This document shows positions 40,148 through 48,519 of a stretch of DNA of 64,000 bases, in pieces. The DNA lies in assembly GCA_003991915.1 (NCBI GenBank), contig RQTK01000444.1, forward strand, positions 142,394 to 206,393, in the 5' to 3' direction. Below the pieces are notes generated by a model. It saw nothing but the letters and a program-made list of their open reading frames with translations. It was not told the origin of the DNA and searched no databases. Made by a program: the position numbers and the translations under genes. Origin of the DNA: Elysia chlorotica. Its lineage: Eukaryota > Mollusca > Gastropoda > Plakobranchidae. The first letter of the stretch is position 1. Every line of letters starts with the position of its first letter.

Positions 40148-43100
40148 TCAGGCAGAAGGCCTGCCCTGTACTCGGCACACATCTAGCAGGCAAAACGTAG
40201 CTCTGCACATGGGACATGGAGACTTGCCCGACAACCATGTTTCCGGTCTGAGCTGGTCTTGGCGACTAGCAAACCACTTGCCCATACACTCCAGGCACCA
40301 CATGGGCCGGCAAAAGCACTGCAAACACGCTGGGGGAGCCCCGGGGGGCTGGGGTACATCGCCAGGTGGAATCTCGCACAGTCTCTGCAGCTTGACATCT
40401 GATGTTTTCTGCATACAACCAATGCATTGTTCCAACTCCTGTTAACAGGAAAAAAAAAAGGCTTTGTCATACTCATAGTGGATTTTTGGAAGATTTGCAA
40501 ATTAGTATTACAATACAAGTACTAATACATTTACCAAGAAGACCAGGCTTGAAACATCTTTTCCTCTTCATGCACTTATAATAATCTATGTAAACTAAAA
40601 TATTTCTCCAAAAAGAAAATTGTCTTCGTTTCTTAAAATTGAATTAAAAGGTCACTCTGTCTGCTAAACTTAATTTTTCAAAGAGTTGTACATAAAAACC
40701 CTCGTAGTGTTTACGGCGATTAAATCGGCCGTAAAGTCGCTGCTGTGGTGTTTCGGCCGATTAGATCGGCCGTAAAAGAGGGTTTATTTTATGGCGGACT
40801 AAAGAGTCTGTACACCGCCAAATAAATCGAAACTACTCTTATAGGAATAAAGAAGAGTTCCACTTCCTTCCAATGTTGTTTTGAATGCAGACAACAGCTG
40901 TTTTCAGCTCAAACGTTGTTTACATGTTGACACTCGATTTTCTCTTGAAAGCTACAAACTCTAACAATTTATAACCAAGGAGCAGGTCCATCAGGAAGGA
41001 AATTACTTACTCGAGAACAAGTTTTAGATGTCTTAGATGGTTAGATTGATGATTATTTTGATATTTTCAGTTATTTTATCTAGATCTAGATCTAGTAGTG
41101 GCAGTGAAGGCAGGGAGCCAGTAGTTAGATCTAGATCTAGAATCTAGATCTAGATTTAGATCTAGACCTAGGGATTCAGTTCCAAGAGCAGTTGATATAG
41201 AAGTAGATAGAAACGGAGATGTAGATCTAGATGTAGATCCAGTTGATAAAGAGACCTGAAAAACCAGCTAAGTACTCAATCTACTTCTGCATGCTGTTTA
41301 CATGTATTCTTGTGTGTTGGCAATGGTCAGAGAGAAAACTTGGGAACTACTTGACGTTTATATTCATTAGTTCTGTTGCGTAGATCTGCTACAGCTGGTT
41401 TACTCTTGGTGTGAGGCTATTAGACCTATACATTTTCTGAAAGCTGAATAAATTCTCTACAACTTTTATTCCTATCTTTTTGAGCTAAACATGTTGGTTT
41501 CCAAGTTATTTGATAACAAAGTAGATATTTTTTAGGCTAGAAACCTGACCTTGGCATTTCAAGGCCAAGGTCAAGGTCACAAAACACTTGTATGGTACCG
41601 AAACCCGCTTCAAAATTTTCTAGACCCTCTCAGCTTTCAGAAAATGTATAGGTTTTATGGTTTATAATAAATATTTGCTGCCTCCCAGTCCAATTTATGA
41701 CCCCTATATAAATTACCAAATATAGCCAGACACCACACACTAAATACTAGCGACACTTGTAGGGTTAATTTTTAGAATATACAAGGTAATATCTGTTTAA
41801 AAAGAAAATTGTCTTCGTTTCTTAAAATTGAATTAAAAGGTCACTCTGTCTGCTAAACTTAATTTTTCAAAGAGTTGTACATAAAAGGGATCTGCGACTG
41901 AAAAGTAATACTAATTTAAAGTAATCACTTTATTCTTAAGTGCCAATTCCAGTCAAGTTATGCCTTGCACATTCTGCCCAGTGTGCTTTTGTCATATCAT
42001 GGATCAAGAGATATCAGTGGAGTGCTCCAGTGTCTTATGTCATGGATTTTACAGGATTGTGCAAGTGATGTCAAAGTAAGTTGTTTTTTCGTCCATAAGG
42101 AAATAAATATAGGCTGTACCTAGATGCCCAGCTTTGACAATATAAATACAAATAACGGTGGACTTGTAAATCTGTTTCTCACTAACCCACGACAATAGTT
42201 TTATTGGATTTCAAGGATGCCTCTTTTTCGTCATATTGAAAACATTTAGCTCCTGATAATTTTTGGAAACATTTAAAATGTTTGTAAAATTTAATGTGAA
42301 AATGTTTGGTTCACAAACTGAAGACCTTCCTACCACAGAAATCTGCACAGCTAAATGGAGAAGCCTTTTTTTTTCCTACTGGTCGGGTAGGTATCAGTAT
42401 AATGTTATGTGCTGAGACAAATGTCGTAGTATCACTGCTCTGTCTTGAAAGCAACAGATAAATTCTCAGATGTCCTAGTCCCCACCAGTAATAAAGCTTA
42501 GTTGGATGTTTGGAAACCAACAAACCAAATTCAAACAGAGCAAAATGATCACCCACGGCTACTATTTGATACACAATCTTGCAAGGTGTAAATTATTAGT
42601 TACTTTTTAAAAATCTATTCAGATATGTTGATCTAAACAAAAAATGATTATGTAATAATGTGTTTTCTGCTTATACTAGTCCCAAGCAATGCAATGGGGA
42701 AGGAGAATGAGCAAGCTAATCATTCTCTATTCAAAACAATTGTTGCAGTTTTAAAGATTATTCAATATTTTGCAAGAAAATAATTTGAAAAGAAGACTTA
42801 CAAGAAGATGGAATCTTATCCTTTCATTTCAACGCAAATGAGATGATCATTTCTTTTCTTTTGTTTTCAATGCAGTTAAGTTATATGTCTAATATGAAAT
42901 GAAATGATGTACAGATAGTTATTTTAATTAACTTGATTTACCTACAACAAATAGATCTTTTCATTGTTTTTCAGGAGTCCAATGAAAGGCTTTTTGATAA
43001 AGGGGAGATGAACACCTACTTGGATCATATTGCTTTTACAAGGAGTATCATGCTATGCATTGAAAAAGTTTTAAACCCTGGTCAAAGCGAACAGTTGCTT

Positions 43101-44813
43101 TCTTCTCCACAAGACTGCCTTGCACAAAGATCGCAAACGGGAACAGAAATAGACTTTTGTCATCAGTCCACTTTGTCATACTCATAGTGGATTTTTGGAA
43201 GATTTGCAAATTAGTATTACAATACAAGTACTAATACATTTACCAAGAAGACCAGGCTTGAAACATCTTTTCCTCTTCATGCACTTATAATAATCTATGT
43301 AAACTAAAATATTTCTCCAAAAAGAAAATTGTCTTCGTTTCTTAAAATTGAATTAAAAGGTCACTCTGTCTGCTAAACTTAATTTTTCAAAGAGTTGTAC
43401 ATAAAAGGGATCTGCGACTGAAAAGTAATACTAATTTAAAGTAATCACTTTATTCTTAAGTGCCAATTCCCCCTATGAAACATAATTAAAAAACCCAAAT
43501 AAAGTAAAACTATATATGCAATTTAAAGTTTTCAAGAATTTGTTTACCATATTCTTTTACCACCAAGTTTTATTTACAGTGGCATAAATGGAAAACCTCT
43601 CCCATCCTAATTCCCTTACCATGTCTGGGGGAGGTATAAACACAGAGTTTTGCTGAACAGTCTCTGTAAAGGCTTGAAGGAAACGATCGCTCAGGGATTG
43701 GTGAATGACAATGTTGCGAGCATTACGAATAGGGGCTTGCAATTTCTCTTTTAGATCACCAAGCTCTAGTGAATTTAATCTGAAAAAAAAGGTAATTTGA
43801 TGCATATGTAATGAGAAATAATATATTCCTCAAATTGATATGTTGAGAGAATATCAAGTTTGGTGCCGATCAATGCCAAATATTAACTTTTTAAGTTAAG
43901 AAATATGCTGCTGATTGCATTTTCCGCATCTAATTTTTAACTTAACTGTTACTTTGTTTAAAAACGATATGGACACCATAATAAACTGACCTAATAGTAA
44001 AAGGTTTTACACCAGACTCAACTGGACTGACTTGAATGTTGAGATACTGCACTGCCATCTGATTCTGGTATGATAAGGCATGCTCCTCAGAGTCTGACAG
44101 AGATAAATGAATGTCATTTTGATGTCCTACAAACACACTATAGGTCGAAGTTTTAATGATCCAAGAGTCTGTGACAACCACTAGACGACTTGGTGTTCCA
44201 CTTGTGAACTTGTCAATGCGCCTGAATTCCACATTGATGGAAGAGGCAACAGATCTCCATGTACTGTTTGCATCTCCCAATAGATTCAGCTGACGTGCCA
44301 ATGGGTGGTAGTCCCACTTGTTGCGGTGCCAGTATAACACACAGAGGGCTGAAAGACCAGGTAGGAGCAGGCTAAACAGCAGATATACAAGCCAGCCAAT
44401 TCCAGTTTGATCTAAGCTGAACAAATCAAGCTCAGGGGCAAATAAACCAAGGCCCAGGTAGTAACCTAAAAACAGGAAAGAGCAAACAAAACGTTTTTCT
44501 AACAGATAAACTTAAAAATAAAACAAAAACTGGACATGTAAAAAAATTAAATTATGTTTACCTACATTGGAAAGCAAGTAATACTACTAATAACAGTGAT
44601 TAATCCTATCTTGTTTAACTATCTTATCCGTACCCTTATGTCGTGGTTGACTGTGTGCCCGCAACATGTTAAACAGACAAGTAACTGATACATATCTGAT
44701 CGTACGTCAGGGTGGTGGTGGTTATGATGATGATTATGATAATAACGATGATGATGGCGATAACGATTACGACAAGCAAATGGTAATGATGATGGTGGTA
44801 TTTGGTGGTTGCG

Positions 44814-44854
<41 letters not shown>

Positions 44855-47849
44855 TATAATGATAATATTTATAATGATAATGATTAAAATCATGATACTA
44901 CTACTACTACTACTGGGGGGCGCGGTGATCAAGGGGTAAAACATCGGCTTCCGACGCAAAAGGTCCAGAGTTCGAATCCTGGCTGTTGCGTTCCCTACTG
45001 GTTGGGTCGGTGTCAGTATAATGTGATCGGCTGAGACAGGAGTCATGGTATCCCCACCCTGTCTCGTGTGTGGCAGCACATAAAATGTCAGACGTCTGTC
45101 TTGGGGCCTGTCCACAATATAGCCTATATAATGCTGCAGTTGGACGTTAAACCAACCCAACCAACCAACCAATTAACTACTACTACTACTACTACTACTG
45201 CTGCTGCTGCTAGTACTACTACAACTGCTACTACTAACAATAACAATTATTATGAAAATTATATATAAAAAAAAATAAATAAATATAATACATGTCATGA
45301 TTTTCGGTGCTACCTTCATAAGCACCTCGTTATTATGGCTCCCAATTGAGACAGCTGTCACAACCAATATTTGGATCACCAAGGCTGCCGGAGGAATAGC
45401 CTTTTGGCTATTTGTCCAGCTGCCGGAGGCTGTATATTGCAATATTTATTTTTAATTCACACTGCATATCTAACCTTCCTTGAGACCTAGAAAATGTTTA
45501 CTTGCAACTTAAGTTTTGCTTTCTTCGGCTGCTCAACCAAATCTAATTTATAGTGGTAAAAAACAATAGGCCTACAGTGGATCTACATAGTGCGTAGATC
45601 TACATACTTTCCCAGTATTGCTAACTACATGTAGTTCTAACTTCTTGAGTCTATTTTCAAAAGACACTGATCTTCAGGGCTTTTCAAAACTGGAATCTAG
45701 ATCCATCCACAGCAAGAAGAGTTCTTTTTTTTTCTCCTTCAAACACTGCAATAGACGGAATCCAGTGAGACAGAAACACTATTGCTGGTGATAGACACTC
45801 AAGACTTTCAACAGTGCCTATTTGGCTACACTGCATGTATACTGTATTTAACGCAAATATATATATATTACATGCAAAAATGCCTTCATGTTGCTGTGTT
45901 ATAAATTGTAAATCAAGGATGGATCCAAGGACTAACGCCCCTACAGTGCGATTTCATAAATTTCCAGATCCAATCAAAGAGCCAGAACGGTAAGAAAAAC
46001 TACATGTCAATAAATATCATCGTTTTAATACTCGCAATTTTAAAGATGGGTTGCAACCAGCCTCCTCAGTGGTACATATGAATTACTTTATCTAAAGAAT
46101 TTGGAAAGACTTCTGAATAGGTATAGTATACAGTACATTCTACCCATTATTTGTTAAATCTAAAAAGCTTAGTTTTTATCATTTTAAAACTGGTGAATTC
46201 TTTGTCTGAAAAGATACGAACTTGTAAGCAATCTTAATTTTTTTTAAACACTGTTACTTGATCTGCTATGTATTAACGAAGGTCATCTATAGCGAAGTGG
46301 TAAGCAGCACTTAAAAGTGCTTTTAGCCACATAATTATTATTATTAATTATTAATACGTGTAGTTATTTGTGTATATTTTTCACACCTTGACAACTGAGG
46401 GACATGATGCAAATATGGGAACATTTATAACTAAATGTAGTAGTAGATTTGAAGGGGCAGCCACAAACCTACATCTAGGTCTAGATCTACAAATGTAATT
46501 GTAGACATGGACGGGGATTGAACCTGCACCTTCTACTTGGCACCCATTCACCTTGCCAAGGAGAAGACCAATGTGCTTTACCACTAGATGCCAACGGCTT
46601 TCACAAAAAATAAAAGCTTAAATTGGCAAAGGGCATTACAGTATTTACACACTGAGAAATTTTAGTCAGAAGAAGCAATATAAAATTATGATACAGAAAA
46701 GCAGTCCAACAACTATAGAGGCTTTAACAGACGGAGCTAGACCAAAGGCCTAAAATGAATGCTGTAGCGTATGTAGTAACTGAGGTCAAAATAGATTAGA
46801 AGGGGCAGTCACAAACCTATCCTAGCTTGAGACCTTCAGATAAGACGAATAGGCAAAGACACATTTTAGACTGATGACATAGACGGGGATGGAATCCGCA
46901 CCCTCTACTCGGCACACATTCACCTTGCCAAGAAGGAGACCAATGTGCTCTACCACTATGCCAACGGCTTTCAGTCCAAATGAAAGCTTAAATTGGCAGA
47001 TCATGGTTTTATACACTGACTTCCCTTGACTGAGATATCATAACTACTGCTTAAGTAGATGTGGAATTTTTAGGTATTTTTCCACAGTGGTACATGTAGG
47101 AGTAGGCTTTTAGTGAAAATGGCTGAACAATTAGGAACCTTGACATGCAGATGCAGCAGCATCCGATGGACATACCACTCAAAGCGAACATGGTTTATAC
47201 CACTAGACCACTACGCTCCTTAAAAAAAAAAGAGCTTCATGGCTAGGGTTCTTACTAAGTCTCTTTTTTAAAAGTGACTTGCTTTCTTGATCCAGAAAAT
47301 CCCAAATCGTACCAAATACGACCCCTATAATCTAGACACATCAACATTTGCCAAAGGAATTACAAATTTATCTAGGGACAAATAATCACAATAATGTATT
47401 CCTTATAGTTCACTTCTCGTTGTACTAAAACTACTAGTAGAAGAACATTAAGTGCACCAAATGGGGATAACTTTTTAACAAAAACTCATACACTGTCAGC
47501 AATTTTCTGTGAGGATAAAATATGATATTTATATAAGGAGACAGCAAGGAAACAGCTTTTATCAAATTCATTGACCCCCCCCCCCCCAAAAAAAAAATGT
47601 GCATGGATCTTAAACTTTTAAAATAATATATATACTACTACCTAAAGGAATCAGACTGTGAACAATAACTGTAGCTGATGTCCTCTTGATGTGGTAATAT
47701 ATGAAGTTGAATTCTTCACTGCCAAGCCAATTCGAGAATAAATTCTGAATGGTTATTCCAGCAGAAACGAATTCCGTGGGAGGTACTATAAATATACCAG
47801 CAAAGAAACAATAAATGAGTGTGTAGAGTATGGCAGTGGAGTTATCCAT
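40148..47849 (-). CDS. TMEM129: TMEM129, ER membrane E3 ubiquitin ligase
   Basis: Four coding exons on the minus strand, 47642-47849, 43991-44465, 43620-43779 and 40148-40438, keep phase and give 377 residues, slightly longer than the vertebrate protein. Three hydrophobic segments lie near residues 6-24, 58-78 and 91-115. The last exon encodes the atypical RING: CIGCMQ (Cys at about 286 and 289), then QCFCRPMWCLECMGKWFASR and CPMCRATFCLLDVC. TMEM129 is an ER-resident E3 working with Derlin-1 and UBE2J2 in ER-associated degradation, so the RING should face the cytosol. The Pro-rich stretch PQPPGAPPA between the first Cys pair and the rest of the RING may account for part of the extra length. 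Intron 3 (40439-43619) contains nested repeats and plus-strand exons of something else. Intron 1 contains a full SINE and the first alternative THAP exon on the opposite strand. Confidence 0.93.
40462..40697. repeat. Direct repeat R, copy 1 (5' part)
   Basis: Begins CTTTGTCATACTCATAGTGG and runs to GTACATAAAA. By eye it is identical to the first about 235 bp of the intact copy at 43171-43470. The remainder of the unit is found at 41887-41950, after the inserted segment. It lies about 25 bp from TMEM129 exon 4. Confidence 0.9.
40697..41766. mobile_element. Palindrome-bearing insertion splitting repeat R
   Basis: The segment interrupts repeat R. Its ends look like weak terminal inverted repeats: AACCCTCGTAGTGT on the left, and AACCCTACAAGTGT as the reverse complement of the right, with 3 of 14 mismatched. 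Near the left end are two GC-rich hairpins: TTTACGGC..GGCCGTAAA, and a perfect CGGCCGAT-TAG-ATCGGCCG (40754-40772). A perfect 24-bp inverted repeat lies at 41424-41447 and 41630-41653. An AGATCT-rich island is at about 41078-41235. There is no transposase frame. The 88 bp before the insert (40610-40697) are repeated after it (41799-41886), far longer than a normal target-site duplication. The class is unknown. Confidence 0.5.
41799..41950. repeat. Direct repeat R, copy 1 (3' part)
   Basis: Runs from AAAAAGAAAATTGTC to TAAGTGCCAATTCC and matches 43318-43470. Its first 88 bp repeat 40610-40697. It ends at the AG preceding the plus-strand exon at 41953. Confidence 0.9.
41953..43187 (+). CDS. Two orphan exons of an unidentified gene
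   Basis: Exon 41953-42075 follows a CCAATTCCAG acceptor, encodes 41 residues (SSYALHILPSVLLSYHGS... ...QDCASDVK) and ends at GTAAGT. Exon 42975 onward follows TTTTTCAG and begins ESNERLFDKGEMNTYLDHIA, continuing RSIMLCIEKVLNPGQ to a stop at 43185-43187. Both are phase 0. The protein looks helical and soluble, perhaps HEAT/ARM-like, but I do not recognise it. The last residues (LSYS) are read from repeat R, so the true exon probably once continued elsewhere or spliced earlier. The exons lie antisense in TMEM129 intron 3, between two near-identical direct repeats. This suggests a transposed or duplicated gene fragment, or a misassembly. Confidence 0.45.
42370..42530 (+). mobile_element. SINE body/tail between orphan exons
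   Basis: Contains CTACTGGTCGGGTAGGTATC, AGTATAATGTTATGTGCTGA and the end TAGTTGGATGTTTGGAAACC. It is a diverged headless sense copy lying in the presumed intron of the orphan gene fragment. Confidence 0.65.
43171..43470. repeat. Direct repeat R, copy 2 (intact)
   Basis: The uninterrupted 300-bp unit runs CTTTGTCATACTCATAGTGG to AAGTGCCAATTCC. No terminal inverted repeat or pol III box is visible. It lies about 150 bp from TMEM129 exon 3. Confidence 0.9.
44700..44914. repeat. GAT/AAT/CTA trinucleotide-rich tract
   Basis: Degenerate GATGATNNTGAT-type sequence is followed by an AAT run (about 44815-44852) and a CTA run (about 44898-44914) that abuts the SINE. The Asp/Asn-rich reading is not a protein. 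Confidence 0.85.
44915..45172 (+). mobile_element. Full-length SINE inserted in a (CTA)n repeat
   Basis: The head GGGCGCGGTGATCAAGGGGT, the anticodon-loop-like CTTCCGA and the B box GAGTTCGAATCC resemble a tRNA(Gly-TCC)-type head (inference). The body has GTTGGGTCGGTGTCAGTATA, CAGGAGTCATGGTATCCC and GTGTGTGGCAGCACATAA, ending GCAGTTGGACGTTAAACC and a CCAA tail. CTA repeats lie immediately on both sides, consistent with insertion into the microsatellite. This is the best-preserved sense copy here. Confidence 0.92.
45177..45238. repeat. (CTA/CTG)n microsatellite
   Basis: CTA then CTG trinucleotides directly downstream of the SINE tail, probably the right half of the repeat it landed in. Confidence 0.85.
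45880..45989 (+). CDS. THAP gene, alternative first exon A
   Basis: The ATG at 45880 opens MPSCCCVINC, then VRFHKFPDP and KEPER, before a GTAAGA donor at 45990 (phase 2). The C-x4-C pair and the FP motif are the first half of a THAP zinc finger. The second half (C-x2-H and AVPTLF) is supplied by the exon at 50457, which starts in the matching phase, giving a 427-residue isoform. The exon lies inside TMEM129 intron 1 on the opposite strand. A TATATATATATTA stretch is just upstream. Confidence 0.75.
46437..46605 (-). mobile_element. Second tRNA-SINE family, copy 1
   Basis: Read on the minus strand: GCCGTTGGCATCTAGTGGTA (A box), then a B box GGTGCAGGTTCAATCCCCGT, then a body ending near GTTTGTGGCTGCCCCTTC. 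It lacks the GTTGGACGTTAA terminus of the main family. Confidence 0.75.
46790..46990 (-). mobile_element. Second tRNA-SINE family, copy 2
   Basis: On the minus strand it has GCCGTTGGCATAGTGGTAGA, CTTGGCAAGGTGAATGTG, a B-box region GGTGCGGATTCCATCCCCGT and the same GTTTGTGACTGCCCCTTC end. It is similar to copy 1, about 350 bp away, in the same orientation. Confidence 0.75.
47140..47222 (-). mobile_element. tRNA-like SINE head fragment
   Basis: On the minus strand: AGGAGCGTAGTGGTCTAGTG, GTATAAACCATGTTCGC and GTGGTATGTCCATCGG resemble an A box and anticodon arm of another tRNA-derived head. A poly-A run lies on the adjoining plus strand. It is short and only partly matched. Confidence 0.45.
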
Positions 47850-48519
47850 TTTGGGACGTCTTCTGTTTCTAGATTTTATTTTTTAAATCTAAAAACTGAT
47901 TAAGATCATATCCCTAAATCTAGATAATTATTTCAAGATCAAAGATCATTCTACTTCTATCTCTCTTGTCAGAGGTATAGATCTTTGAGAGTTCGAAAGG
48001 CATCAATACTTCGTATCCTTGGCTTCATAGGCTTGGGTAGACTTCTAGATTCTAGATCTTTATCTGACAATTCCGCATTAACACGACCCCTTGTCATCTA
48101 AGCACTACTATCACTAGTATCAGGACAAGTAGATCGATTTCGATCGAGGCCTGGGTTGTAATTTTAGTTTTTGGCTAGTTGTGGTATGTCTATTGGCAAA
48201 CAAGTGAAAGGTAGGGCCAACTCGTCTTTCAATAATAACAACAACATCATCAACACATCACTGTTTAGCACAAACTTTCCTACTTTCGGTTTCCGTCCCA
48301 TCTCTTTTCCCCTCACAGAAATTTATAGACCAGAGTCACCAGAAAACCAAGGAGCCTGATTCGTTGGTTCCCGGATATAATTAATCAGCCATTTTATTTC
48401 GTCTGAACTGCGGAGAATTGCCAGTTGTTTACGTATAGAAATTTCGTCTTTAGAATATTTTTCGGAACATTATAAGTCTTTAACAAGATCGAGTTTCAAA
48501 TCTTAAATGCTAACTTCTC
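47850..48519. other. Head-to-head interval TMEM129 / THAP exon B
   Basis: 670 bp separate the TMEM129 ATG (minus) from the THAP exon B ATG (plus), so this is a candidate bidirectional promoter. An open frame at 48171-48359 (plus) has no recognisable motif and no clear donor, and may be leader sequence. AGATCT-like words are scattered at 47.9-48.1 kb. Confidence 0.5.

Noticed and set aside
40183-40518. Frames on both strands around 40.2-40.5 kb other than the RING frame
   Set aside because: They overlap TMEM129 exon 4 in wrong frames and ignore its acceptor.
44915-44995. Possible tRNA(Gly) gene
   Set aside because: The head is joined to a SINE body and tail and recurs as a family. Stems are imperfect, so it is a SINE promoter, not a tRNA gene.
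44666-45442. Asp/Asn-rich, Ile-rich and Ser-rich frames
   Set aside because: Trinucleotide microsatellites and SINE sequence.
48171-48359. 62-codon plus-strand frame between TMEM129 and THAP exon B
   Set aside because: No motif, no clear donor, and an Asn run from low-complexity sequence. Kept only as a note on the promoter interval.
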